Below are positions 8,643 to 17,085 of a stretch of DNA of 64,000 nucleotides, piece after piece; position 1 is the first letter of the stretch, and each line of letters opens with the position of its first letter. The notes beneath the pieces are model-generated. The model searched no databases. It saw nothing but the letters and a program-made list of their open reading frames with translations, and was not told where the DNA came from. A program made the position numbers and the translations under genes. The DNA lies in NCBI RefSeq assembly GCF_900108945.1, contig NZ_FNYE01000004.1, positions 1 through 64,000 of the forward strand, in the 5' to 3' direction. Source of the stretch: Paraburkholderia diazotrophica. Its GTDB lineage: Bacteria; Pseudomonadota; Gammaproteobacteria; Burkholderiales; Burkholderiaceae.

Positions 8643-9833
8643 ATGAACGCACCGCACGACACGACGATCACGCCTATGACGACCACGCCCCCTTCGTTCC
8701 CCTCCCGCCTGCCGAACGTCGGCACGACGATCTTCACCGTGATGAGCGCGCTTGCCGTCGAAAAGGACGCGGTCAATCTCGGCCAGGGCTTTCCGGATTT
8801 CGATTGCGATCCGCGCATCGTCGAAGCCGTGTCGAACGCGATGCGCGAAGGTCACAACCAGTACCCGCCGATGGCGGGCGTCGCACCGCTGCGCCAGGCC
8901 ATCTCCGACAAGATCTCAAACCTGTACGGCCGCCGTTACGACGCGACGACGGAAATCACCGTGACGGCAGGCGCAACGCAAGCGCTTCTGACGGCCATTC
9001 TGTGCGCCGTGCATCCGGGCGATGAAGTGATCGTCGTCGAGCCGACTTACGACAGCTATCTGCCGTCGATCGAGCTCGCGGGCGGCAAGCCTGTATTCGT
9101 GACGCTCGAAGCACCCGACTACGCGATTCCGTTCGACAGGCTCGCTGCTGCCATTACGCCGAAGACGCGCATGATCCTGATCAACACGCCGCACAACCCG
9201 ACGGGTACGGTCTGGCGCGCTGACGACATGAAAAAGCTCGAAGAGATCGTGCGCGGCACCAACGTGCTGATCCTGTCCGACGAAGTCTACGAACATATGG
9301 TCTACGACGGCGCGCCGCACGAAAGCGTCGCGCGCTATCCGGAGCTTGCGCAGCGCAGCTTCGTGGTGTCGAGTTTCGGCAAGACGTATCACGTGACGGG
9401 CTGGAAGGTCGGCTACGTGGCCGCGCCCGCGCCGTTGATGGCTGAATTTCGCAAGGTTCATCAGTTCAACGTGTTCACCGTCAACACGCCGATGCAACTG
9501 GGCCTCGCGCATTACATGCAAGACCCGGCGCCGTATCTGAACCTGCCCGCGTTCTATCAGAAGAAGCGCGACTTCTTCCGCGCCGGTCTCGAAGGCACGC
9601 GCTTCAAGCTGCTGCCGTGCACGGGCACGTATTTCCAGTGCGTCGACTATTCGGCCATCAGCGACATGCCCGAAGCCGAATTCGCGCAATGGTTGACGAG
9701 CGAGATCGGCGTCGCGGCGATTCCCGTGTCGGCGTTCTATCACGAGCCGCATGAATCGGGCGTCGTGCGCTTCTGCTTCGCGAAGAAAGAAGACACGCTC
9801 GCGACCGCGCTCGAACGGCTGGCGCGTCTCTGA
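8643..9833 (+). CDS. PLP-dependent aminotransferase, methionine aminotransferase (YbdL)-like
   Basis: A 396-residue class I/II fold-type I aminotransferase. Visible motifs are NLGQGFPDFD near the N-terminus, TAGATQAL (cofactor phosphate loop), NTPHNPTG, LSDEVYEH and SSFGKTYHVTGWKVGY, which carries the Schiff-base Lys. The pattern fits the YbdL/kynurenine aminotransferase subgroup, where E. coli YbdL prefers methionine with 2-oxo acids. A second in-frame ATG nine or so codons downstream is possible; neither has a strong Shine-Dalgarno. It is transcribed alone, 170 bases after the PIN gene. Confidence 0.88.
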   Translation: MNAPHDTTITPMTTTPPSFPSRLPNVGTTIFTVMSALAVEKDAVNLGQGFPDFDCDPRIVEAVSNAMREGHNQYPPMAGVAPLRQAISDKISNLYGRRYDATTEITVTAGATQALLTAILCAVHPGDEVIVVEPTYDSYLPSIELAGGKPVFVTLEAPDYAIPFDRLAAAITPKTRMILINTPHNPTGTVWRADDMKKLEEIVRGTNVLILSDEVYEHMVYDGAPHESVARYPELAQRSFVVSSFGKTYHVTGWKVGYVAAPAPLMAEFRKVHQFNVFTVNTPMQLGLAHYMQDPAPYLNLPAFYQKKRDFFRAGLEGTRFKLLPCTGTYFQCVDYSAISDMPEAEFAQWLTSEIGVAAIPVSAFYHEPHESGVVRFCFAKKEDTLATALERLARL

Positions 9834-9909
9834 CATGGCGCGCGCGATGTCGCGAACGAACCCAGGTTCTTCGCCATCGCGCGCGAAGCGGTCCGGCGCA
9901 CCCGCTTCG

Positions 9910-10557
9910 TTACTTCTTCCTTTGCGCGTCGACGTACGCCTTGCGGTCGTCTGTCACGCGTTGCGCAGCCGGCCGCGCATTGATCGCCTTCACGTACGGC
10001 TTCCAGTCGATGCCGACATCGAGCAGAAAATCGCGTCCGTAAATGGCCTGCGTCGCCATGCCGACCAGCGGCAGACTCACAAAGCCCGCGACGTCCGCGA
10101 TGCTGAACCGGTCGCCGCGCAGATACGGCGTGAACTTCGCAAGCCGTCTGAAGCCGTTTATGTGATGGATCAACAGTTTCTCGGTGCGCCCCTTGGTGGC
10201 ATCAGTGATCGTGCCGCCGAAGAACGCCTGCTTGTACAGATTGCGCGCCACCAGTTCGAGATGCACATCGACGAACGTGATCAGCTCGCGCTCTTTCGCG
10301 GCTTCCCACGGATCGGGCGAGAACATCGCCTTTTCCGGGTAGGCAGCAGCCAGATATTCGATGATCGCCTGCGACTCGCACAGGCTGCCATGCTCCGTTT
10401 CGATGAACGGCACCTTGCCGAGCGGCGAATGCGTGAGAAACGCCTCATCCTGGCTCGGCATCGAAAGCACTTCCTCGAACGGAATGCCGAATTCGAGCAG
10501 CGCAAACTTCACTTTGTTGTAATAGTTGGACAGCGCAAAACCGTGCAGCTTGATCAT
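9910..10557 (-). CDS. glutathione S-transferase family protein
   Basis: A 215-residue cytosolic GST. Residues 1-80 form the thioredoxin-like glutathione-binding domain (KLHGFALSNYYNKVKFAL, with Ser10 as the likely thiol-activating residue; GKVPFIETEHGSLCESQAI, the glutathione-binding loop). Residues 90-210 are the helical domain. The ATG at 10557 is preceded by GGGAGA; a frame extending to 10656 has no such site. It diverges from the acyl-CoA operon and has no clear operonic partner, so the substrate cannot be assigned. Confidence 0.87.
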   Translation of the reverse strand: MIKLHGFALSNYYNKVKFALLEFGIPFEEVLSMPSQDEAFLTHSPLGKVPFIETEHGSLCESQAIIEYLAAAYPEKAMFSPDPWEAAKERELITFVDVHLELVARNLYKQAFFGGTITDATKGRTEKLLIHHINGFRRLAKFTPYLRGDRFSIADVAGFVSLPLVGMATQAIYGRDFLLDVGIDWKPYVKAINARPAAQRVTDDRKAYVDAQRKK

Positions 10558-10729
10558 CCGATGTCTCCCTGCGGATGGTTGTCGAAAGTCGTTTGTCGTT
10601 CGTCGCGCCTTGCGCTTGCGCACATCGCGCAGCGCACCGCCCGATTCGACGCGCACCGCGTCAGGCGACGAATGCGATCGATTCGAAACGAACGTACTAT
10701 TTTAAAATAACCATGGAGTGAGTCACATC

Positions 10730-12298
10730 ATGTCATCCGTCACCTCTCGCCAGTACAGCATCGAGACCGTCGGCATCGTCGGTACGGGCGCGATGGGCCG
10801 CGGCATCGCGCAGATCGCCGCGCTCGCGGGCCTCAAGGTCCGCCTCTACGATACCAATTCGACCGCCGTCGGTGCCGCGCGCGATTACCTGTCGGACACG
10901 TTCGCGAAGCTCGTCGCCAAAGGCAAGCTCGACAGTTCGCGCTCGCTCGCCGCCCTCGCCTGCGTGACGGGCGCGAATGCGCTCGAAGAACTCAAGGACT
11001 GCGATCTCGTCGTCGAAGCAATCGTCGAAAAGCTCGACGTGAAGCGCGGGCTCTTCAAGGAACTCGAAGGCATCGTCAGCGAGCGCTGCATCCTCGCGTC
11101 GAACACGTCGTCGCTGTCGATCACGGCGATTGCGGCCGCATGCGCGGACCCGTCGCGCGTGCTCGGCTATCACTTCTTCAACCCGGTGCCGCTGATGAAG
11201 GTCGTCGAAGTGATCGACGGTCTGCGCAGCGATCCGGCGGCCGGCGACGCGCTGATGGATCTGTCGCGCCGCATGGGCCACACGCCCGTGCGCGCGAAGG
11301 ACATGCCCGGCTTCATCGTCAATCATGCGGGCCGCGGCATGAACACGGAAGGGCTGCGCATCGCGGATGAAGGCATCGCGAGCTTCGTCGATGTCGATCG
11401 CATCATGCGCGAGCAGGCGGGCTTTCGGCTCGGGCCGTTCGAACTACTCGATCTGACGGCGCTCGACGTATCGCATCCCGTGATGGAATCGATCTATCAC
11501 CAGTTCTACGAAGAACCGCGCTTCACGCCGTCGCCGATCACGGGTACGCGGCTCGCGGGCGGCCTGATCGGACGCAAGGCGGGCGAAGGCTTCTACAAGT
11601 ATGTCGACGGCAAGCAACAGGTAGATGCCGAAGCGGCCGCACCGACGGAATTGCCCAAGCGTGTGTGGGTCAGCAGCCGTATGCCCGCCGCGCGCGATGC
11701 GGTGCTCGAACTCGTCGCGAAGGCTGGCGTTACCGTGGACGATGGCGCGATGCCCGCCGCCGATTCGCTGATCGTCGTGACGCCGCTCGGTCTCGATGCG
11801 ACGACGGCTGCCGTCGACGAAAGCCTGGACGCGAGCCGCGTCGTCGCGATCGATACGCTGTTCCCGCTCGTCGGCGCGCAACGCCGCACGCTGATGACGA
11901 CGCCCGCGACCACGCGCGCCGCGCGCGATGCCGCGCACGCCCTGTTCGCGCACGACGGCGTGCCCGTCACCGTGATCCATGATTCGACGGGCTTTGTCGC
12001 GCAACGCGTCGTCGCGACCATCGTCAACATCGGCTGCGATATCGCTCAACGCAGAATCGCGTCGCCGCAGGACATCGATCTCGCCGTGACGCTCGGCCTC
12101 GGCTATCCGAGGGGACCGCTTGCGCTCGGCGACGCGCTCGGCGCGCAAACCATCCTCACGATTCTGCGCAACATCTTCAGCGTGCTCGGAGATCCGCGCT
12201 ATCGCCCGTCGCCGTGGCTCGCGCGCCGCGCGCAGCTCGGCATGTCGCTGACGCAGGCCGATGCCGCGGACAACGGCAACGCACAGGAGCACGCATAA
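10730..12298 (+). CDS. 3-hydroxyacyl-CoA dehydrogenase, PaaH/PaaC type
   Basis: A 522-residue NAD-dependent dehydrogenase oxidising (S)-3-hydroxyacyl-CoA to 3-oxoacyl-CoA in beta-oxidation. It has the Rossmann motif GTGAMGRGIAQIA near the N-terminus, the active-site region GYHFFNPVPLMKVVEV with catalytic His, and two C-terminal dimerisation domains. The duplicated C-terminal domain and length match the PaaH/PaaC group rather than short fatty-acid enzymes. The ATG at 10730 sits 8 bases after GGAGTGAG; an in-frame GTG at 10718 overlaps that site. Its stop overlaps the next start (TAATG), so it heads a translationally coupled operon. A perfect palindrome TATTTTAAAATA at 10698-10709 lies just upstream. 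Confidence 0.9.
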   Translation: MSSVTSRQYSIETVGIVGTGAMGRGIAQIAALAGLKVRLYDTNSTAVGAARDYLSDTFAKLVAKGKLDSSRSLAALACVTGANALEELKDCDLVVEAIVEKLDVKRGLFKELEGIVSERCILASNTSSLSITAIAAACADPSRVLGYHFFNPVPLMKVVEVIDGLRSDPAAGDALMDLSRRMGHTPVRAKDMPGFIVNHAGRGMNTEGLRIADEGIASFVDVDRIMREQAGFRLGPFELLDLTALDVSHPVMESIYHQFYEEPRFTPSPITGTRLAGGLIGRKAGEGFYKYVDGKQQVDAEAAAPTELPKRVWVSSRMPAARDAVLELVAKAGVTVDDGAMPAADSLIVVTPLGLDATTAAVDESLDASRVVAIDTLFPLVGAQRRTLMTTPATTRAARDAAHALFAHDGVPVTVIHDSTGFVAQRVVATIVNIGCDIAQRRIASPQDIDLAVTLGLGYPRGPLALGDALGAQTILTILRNIFSVLGDPRYRPSPWLARRAQLGMSLTQADAADNGNAQEHA

Positions 12299-13086
12299 TG
12301 GCCGCCGAACTGCTCGCCTGCCGCCCAGCCGAAAGCGAATCGACGCTCGTGCTGACGCTCTCGAATCCGGGCGCGCGCAACGCGATGCACCCGGACATGT
12401 ACGCGGCCGGCATCGAAGCGATGGATACGGCCGAGCGCGATGCGTCGATCGGCGCCGTCGTCATCACAGGCGCCGACCAGTTCTTCTGCGCGGGCGGCAA
12501 CCTGAACCGCCTGCTGGAAAATCGCGCGAAAAATCCTTCCGTGCAGGCGCAAAGCATCGATCTGCTCGGCGAATGGATTGCCGCGCTGCAGGCCTCGTCG
12601 AAGCCCGTGATCGCGGCCGTCGAAGGCGCGGCGGCAGGCGCGGGCTTCTCGCTCGCGCTCGCATGCGACCTGATCGTCGCCGCCGACGACGCGAAGTTCG
12701 TGATGTCTTACGCGCGCGTCGGCCTCACACCCGATGGCGGCGGCTCGTGGTTCCTCGCGCGCGCGTTGCCTCGCCAGATCGCGACGGAAGTACTGATCGA
12801 AGGCAAGCCGATCGGCGCGACGCGTCTTTATGAGCTTGGCGTCGTGAACCGGCTCGCGAAGCCGGGCGCCGTGCGCGATGCAGCCATCGCGTGGGCCGAC
12901 GATCTCGGCAAGGTGTCGCCGAACGCGAAGGCGCGCATCAAAGGCCTGATCGCGGCGGCGGGCATACAGTCGCTGCCCGATCACCTCGTCGCGGAGCGCG
13001 ACAGCTTCGTCGCGTCGCTGCATCATCGCGACGGGCTCGAAGGCATCACGGCGTTCCTCGAAAAGCGCGCGCCCCACTACAAATGA
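12298..13086 (+). CDS. enoyl-CoA hydratase/isomerase family protein (oxepin-CoA hydrolase, alternative type-like)
   Basis: A 262-residue crotonase-fold protein. The oxyanion-hole motif FFCAGGNLNRL and the second oxyanion-hole glycines (EGAAAGAGFSLALACD) are present. Both glutamates used by classical enoyl-CoA hydratases are replaced: Ser stands in GAGFSLAL and Ala in YARVGLTPDGG. An Asp in LTPDGGGSW matches the acid used by isomerase-type members such as PaaG. Hydration by the classical mechanism is therefore unlikely and isomerisation or a hydrolase role more plausible. I recall similar Burkholderia proteins named oxepin-CoA hydrolase, alternative type. It overlaps the genes on both sides by a few bases. 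Confidence 0.82.
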   Translation: MAAELLACRPAESESTLVLTLSNPGARNAMHPDMYAAGIEAMDTAERDASIGAVVITGADQFFCAGGNLNRLLENRAKNPSVQAQSIDLLGEWIAALQASSKPVIAAVEGAAAGAGFSLALACDLIVAADDAKFVMSYARVGLTPDGGGSWFLARALPRQIATEVLIEGKPIGATRLYELGVVNRLAKPGAVRDAAIAWADDLGKVSPNAKARIKGLIAAAGIQSLPDHLVAERDSFVASLHHRDGLEGITAFLEKRAPHYK

Positions 13087-13817
13087 GCACGCCGACGCAA
13101 TCGGGCTATCAGCTGCCGAAGCGCCGCCGCATCTATCTGATGCGGCACGGCGATGTCACGTACTTCGACGCGTCGGGTCGCACGATCGACCCGGAACGCG
13201 TGCCGCTCAATGAGAACGGCCGCGCTCAGGCGGACGCCGCGGGCCGCGAGTTCGCCGGGCAGAACGTGCGCTTCGATCGGGTGATCGTCAGCGGCTTGCC
13301 GCGCACGGTCGAGACGGCGCAGCGCGTGCTCGCGCAAATGAACCGACACGATCAGCAAGTCGAAATCGAACCCGCTTGGGAAGAAATACGCAGCGGCGCA
13401 CCCGGCTCGATTCCCGCTGCCGATCTCGAAGCGGCGTTTCTCGGCGCGTTCGACGGCATCGTGGCGGAAGACACGCGCTTTCTCGGCGGCGAGACGATCG
13501 GCGAACTGTTCGACCGCGTGCTGCCCGCCGTGGCCGCGCTGCGCGACGACACATCGTGGGATGTCACGCTGCTCGTGCTGCACGGCGGCGTCAATCGCGC
13601 GATCCTGTCGCACGCGTTGACCGCGGGCGGCCGGACGTTCTTCGGCCATATCTCGCAGGCCACAGGCTGCATCAATGCGCTCGACCTTGGCGACGCGCCG
13701 CGCGACTGGGTCGTGCGGCTCATCAATCACTCGCCGCCGTCGCCGCTGCATCGTGACGTGCGCAACACGACGATGGAAATGCTTTACGCGCAATACGTCC
13801 GATACAAGGGCACCTAG
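13083..13817 (+). CDS. histidine phosphatase family protein
   Basis: A 244-residue phosphoglycerate-mutase-like phosphatase of branch 1. The catalytic LMRHGDVTYF motif (nucleophilic His near residue 21) and the second His in VLHGGVNRAIL are intact. SGLPRTVETAQ supplies the second arginine. It starts with an ATGA overlap with the preceding gene, so it is translated with the acyl-CoA enzymes, and 32 bases separate it from the phosphotransferase. A phosphatase beside a small-molecule kinase suggests that phosphorylated intermediates are handled in this pathway; its substrate is unknown. Confidence 0.87.
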   Translation: MSTPTQSGYQLPKRRRIYLMRHGDVTYFDASGRTIDPERVPLNENGRAQADAAGREFAGQNVRFDRVIVSGLPRTVETAQRVLAQMNRHDQQVEIEPAWEEIRSGAPGSIPAADLEAAFLGAFDGIVAEDTRFLGGETIGELFDRVLPAVAALRDDTSWDVTLLVLHGGVNRAILSHALTAGGRTFFGHISQATGCINALDLGDAPRDWVVRLINHSPPSPLHRDVRNTTMEMLYAQYVRYKGT

Positions 13818-13849
13818 AAGTCGCCAATCGTTCGTCCAATGGAGGAGAC

Positions 13850-14998
13850 ATGCCGCAAGACGCGACACCAGCCGGATCGACGACTCAAACCGACTACTCC
13901 GCTTTCGAAGGCACGCGGCCTGTCAGCGAACGGCAGCGCATCGACGTCGATGCGCTTTCCGCATGGCTCGCGCAGCACATCGAATACTTCGCGGGGCCGC
14001 TGACGCTCGAACAGTTCGCGGGCGGCCAGTCGAATCCCACCTTCAAGCTGATCACGCCCGCGCGCTCATACGTGATGCGCGCGAAGCCTGGCCCTTCCGC
14101 GAAACTGCTGCCGTCCGCGCATGCGATCGAACGCGAGTACCGCGTGATGGATGCGCTGCGCCACACCGATGTGCCCGTCGCGAAGATGCTCGCGCTGTGC
14201 GAGGACGAAAGCGTGATCGGCCGCGCGTTCTACGTGATGGAGTTCGTGCAGGGCCGCGTGCTGTGGGATCAGTCGCTGCCCGGCATGACACCTGCGCAGC
14301 GCGGCGCGATCTACGACGAGATGAACCGCGTGATCGCCGCGCTGCATAGCGTCGATGTCGGTGCGGTAGGTCTCGCCGGCTATGGCAAGCCGGGCAACTA
14401 TTTCGCGCGGCAGATCGGCCGGTGGAGCAAGCAGTATCAGGCATCGGAGACAGAGCCGATCGACGCGATGAACCGCCTGATCGAATGGCTGCCGCAGCAC
14501 ATGCCCACAGAGACGGACGAACGGAACGAGCGTGCGTCCGTCGTGCATGGCGATTACCGGCTCGACAATCTGATCTTTCATCCGCATGAGCCGCGCGTGC
14601 TCGCCGTGCTCGACTGGGAGCTGTCGACGTTGGGCGATCCCCTCGCCGACTTCGCGTATCACTGCATGGCGTGGCACGTCGATCCCGCGCAGTTTCGCGG
14701 CATCGCGGGGCTCGACTGGGCCGCGCTCGGCATTCCCGACGAGGCACAGTACGTGCAACGTTACTGCGAGCGCACGGGCTTCACGATTCGCGGCGACTGG
14801 AACTTCTATCTCGCGTACAACATGTTCCGCATCGCGGCGATCCTGCAAGGGATCATGAAGCGCGTCGTCGACGGCACGGCGGCGAGCGAACAGGCGCTCG
14901 ACGCGGGCCGCCGCGCGCGGCCGATGGCCGAACTTGCGTGGCGCTACGCAGAAAGTGCGCTGATTGAACATCGCCGCTGCCGTTCAGTCAGTCTGTAG
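13850..14998 (+). CDS. phosphotransferase (APH) family protein, ACAD10/11 or LvaA-type kinase
   Basis: A 382-residue kinase of the aminoglycoside-phosphotransferase fold. VHGDYRLDNLIFH is the catalytic (Brenner-type) loop and LDWELSTLGDP carries the metal-binding Asp. FAGGQSNPTFKL near residue 50 is the nucleotide-binding loop, and YVMRAKPG holds the ATP-phosphate Lys. This subgroup corresponds to the kinase domain of mammalian ACAD10/ACAD11 and to LvaA of Pseudomonas levulinate degradation, which phosphorylates 4-hydroxyacyl-CoA. GGAGGAGAC precedes the ATG. It is followed after 30 bases by an ACAD10/11-type dehydrogenase, mirroring the fused mammalian arrangement. Antibiotic modification is unlikely given this context. 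Confidence 0.85.
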   Translation: MPQDATPAGSTTQTDYSAFEGTRPVSERQRIDVDALSAWLAQHIEYFAGPLTLEQFAGGQSNPTFKLITPARSYVMRAKPGPSAKLLPSAHAIEREYRVMDALRHTDVPVAKMLALCEDESVIGRAFYVMEFVQGRVLWDQSLPGMTPAQRGAIYDEMNRVIAALHSVDVGAVGLAGYGKPGNYFARQIGRWSKQYQASETEPIDAMNRLIEWLPQHMPTETDERNERASVVHGDYRLDNLIFHPHEPRVLAVLDWELSTLGDPLADFAYHCMAWHVDPAQFRGIAGLDWAALGIPDEAQYVQRYCERTGFTIRGDWNFYLAYNMFRIAAILQGIMKRVVDGTAASEQALDAGRRARPMAELAWRYAESALIEHRRCRSVSL

Positions 14999-15028
14999 AG
15001 CGGATTCAACGTCATCCATGAGGGCAAG

Positions 15029-16294
15029 ATGAATTTCGACTACACCCCGAAGGTCCAGGCATTGCGCGAGAAGCTGCTCGCATTCTTCGACGAGTACATT
15101 TACCCGAACGAGCAGGCCTTTGCCGCCGAAGTCGCGCGCAATCGCGAAGCAGGCAACGCGTGGGTGCCGACCGAGCTGATCGAAAGCCTCAAGCAAAGCG
15201 CGCGCGATGCGGGCCTGTGGAATCTCTTCCTGCCCGACTCCGAGCGCGGCGCCGGTCTCACGAATCTCGAGTACGCGCCGCTGTGCGAGATCATGGGCCG
15301 CGTGCCGTGGGCGCCCGAAGTGTTCAATTGCAGCGCGCCCGACACCGGCAACATGGAGACCGTCGAGCGCTACGGCAGCGACGAGAACAAACGCGAGTGG
15401 CTGGAACCGCTGCTGCAAGGGCAGATTCGATCGGCGTTCCTAATGACGGAGCCGGAAGTCGCGTCATCGGACGCGACCAACATTCAGACGAGCATCGTGC
15501 GCGACGGCGATACGTATGTGATCAACGGGCACAAGTGGTGGTCATCGGGCGCGGGCGATCCGCGCTGCAAGCTCTTCATCGTGATGGGCAAGACCGATCC
15601 GGAGGCGCCGCGTCATCAGCAGCAGTCGATGATTCTCGTGCCCGCCGACGCGACGGGCATCACCGTGCATCGTCCGCTGACGGTGTTCGGCTACGACGAC
15701 GCGCCGCACGGCCACATGGAGATCACGCTCGACAACGTCCGCGTGCCGGCCGCCAACATGTTGCTGGGTGAAGGACGCGGCTTCGAAATCGCGCAGGGGC
15801 GGCTCGGGCCGGGACGCATCCATCACTGCATGCGCCTGATCGGACTCGCCGAACGCGCGCTCGAGTTGATGTGCAAGCGCACGCTGCAACGTGTCGCGTT
15901 CGGCAAGCCGATCGCCGCGCAGACGGTCACGCAGGAACGCATCGCAGAAGCGCGCTGCCTGATCGAGCAGGCGCGCCTGCTGACGCTGAAGACGGCATAC
16001 ATGATGGACACTGTCGGCAACAAGGGCGCGCGCGGCGAGATCGCGATGATCAAGGTTGTCGCGCCGAACATGGCGTGCCAGGTGATCGACTGGGCGATGC
16101 AGGCACACGGCGCAGCGGGCATGTGCGACGACTTTCCGCTCGCGTATGCGTACACGACGGCACGCTGGCTGCGCTTCGCCGATGGTCCCGATGAGGTGCA
16201 TCGGAATGCGATTGCGAAGGTTGAACTGGCGAAGTATCGCGATTTGGGTACTGCGTCCGCTTCTCGCACAGACGTGCCGGGCGCGGGTTCATGA
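15029..16294 (+). CDS. acyl-CoA dehydrogenase, ACAD10/11 (LvaC-like) type
   Basis: A 421-residue flavoprotein of the acyl-CoA dehydrogenase superfamily. [29 protein letters not shown] and [15 protein letters not shown] are FAD/substrate-site motifs. At the position of the catalytic glutamate in YEGT of medium-chain enzymes it has [14 protein letters not shown], the signature I associate with ACAD11. The catalytic acid there is Asp. With the adjacent kinase this suggests processing of a phosphorylated hydroxyacyl-CoA rather than ordinary dehydrogenation. GAGGGCAAG precedes the start. It ends the operon; the 16 C-terminal residues are unrelated to the fold. Confidence 0.88.
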   Translation: MNFDYTPKVQALREKLLAFFDEYIYPNEQAFAAEVARNREAGNAWVPTELIESLKQSARDAGLWNLFLPDSERGAGLTNLEYAPLCEIMGRVPWAPEVFNCSAPDTGNMETVERYGSDENKREWLEPLLQGQIRSAFLMTEPEVASSDATNIQTSIVRDGDTYVINGHKWWSSGAGDPRCKLFIVMGKTDPEAPRHQQQSMILVPADATGITVHRPLTVFGYDDAPHGHMEITLDNVRVPAANMLLGEGRGFEIAQGRLGPGRIHHCMRLIGLAERALELMCKRTLQRVAFGKPIAAQTVTQERIAEARCLIEQARLLTLKTAYMMDTVGNKGARGEIAMIKVVAPNMACQVIDWAMQAHGAAGMCDDFPLAYAYTTARWLRFADGPDEVHRNAIAKVELAKYRDLGTASASRTDVPGAGS

Positions 16295-16390
16295 TCGGGC
16301 CTTGGCAGGCCGTCAGCGGCCTCAGGCGAACTGTGGTCTAATTTTTTTGTCTCTGCGGCGCTGGTTGGTTTTGGGTTTTCCAGGCGTGCC

Positions 16391-16613
16391 GCTGGCATCC
16401 GCTTTAGCGCCTCGCGGCGCGGGCGTTGCCCCTGTGCGGGGCGGCACCTACTTTTCTTTGCCGCCGCAAAGAAAAGTAGGCAAAAGAAAGCGGGCTAACA
16501 CCGCCCGCGCTTGACGATTACCCACGGGCTCTCAACGTGCCCGTGTTTCGCACGGCAATGTGCTGGCTTGTGCTTGTTGCCAGCGCTCCCGCTAAACGCC
16601 TCACCCACTTCAT
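16391..16613 (+). repeat. left arm of a long imperfect inverted repeat
   Basis: This ~220-base arm is closely matched in reverse complement by 16813-17028. The order of blocks is the same in both: GCTGGCATCCGC, a CCTCGCGGCGC block, GTTGCCCCTGTGCGGGGC, a self-complementary CCTACTTTTCTTTGC hairpin (16447-16480, loop 16462-16465), CTTGACG, TACCCACGGGCTCTCAACGT, TTGCCAGCG and CCTCACCC-CTTCAT. I recall this hairpin block as an interspersed repeat in Burkholderia/Paraburkholderia genomes. It is unlikely to code for protein. It lies downstream of the acyl-CoA operon. Confidence 0.85.
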
Positions 16614-16812
16614 ACGCGTGTGGCACGGCTAAAGCTATCGAACGCTTCAGCGCCGCATGTCGGTAGTGAATGAGGTTGCTGTGTCGTAGAGGGCAACGCC
16701 CGCACTGTAGCCGCATCGCGTAGCGCAGATTTCCTGTGTGGTGCGAATGCCTACACACAGTTTGCCGCAAAGGGGCCGGAATATTCGATGTCGCCGGCTG
16801 CAACGGAGGTGC
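16614..16812. other. unmatched centre between the inverted arms
   Basis: About 200 bases separate the two arms and are not self-complementary. Reading frames here are short, in several directions and without ribosome-binding sites, so I see no gene. The right half (GGCCGGAATATTCGATGTC and on) may be part of a longer version of the repeat. Confidence 0.5.
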
Positions 16813-17028
16813 ATGAAGCGGGTGAGGCATTTGCTCGGTACGCTGGCAACGAAGGCGGACCCGCAAGTTGCCGCGCGAAATATGGGGACGTTGAGAGCCC
16901 GTGGGTAAACGTCAAGCACTGGCGGTGTGAGCGGCTTTGCCTACTTTTCTTTGCCGCTGCAAAGAAAAGTAGGTGGCGCCCCGCACAGGGGCAACGCCTG
17001 CGCCGCGAGGCGCATCGCGGATGCCAGC
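16813..17028 (-). repeat. right arm of the long imperfect inverted repeat
   Basis: Reverse-complement copy of 16391-16613 with scattered substitutions and the same hairpin at 16940-16973 (loop 16955-16958). Together the two arms and centre span 638 bases between the acyl-CoA operon and the GST gene that starts at 17086. Because the arms can pair, the region could form a large cruciform or RNA hairpin; whether it acts as a terminator for the upstream operon is inference. Confidence 0.85.
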
Positions 17029-17085
17029 GAAAGAGCAAAAAACCGAACAGCGTCGCAGACAACCAGACATACGGAAGGAGCCACG

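Noticed and set aside
13850..14998. Aminoglycoside resistance gene
   Set aside because: The fold is shared, but the neighbours and the ACAD10/11-like partner point to acyl-CoA metabolism.
16500..16920. Short frames inside the inverted repeat as genes
   Set aside because: They are shadowed by the repeat, differ between arms and lack start signals.
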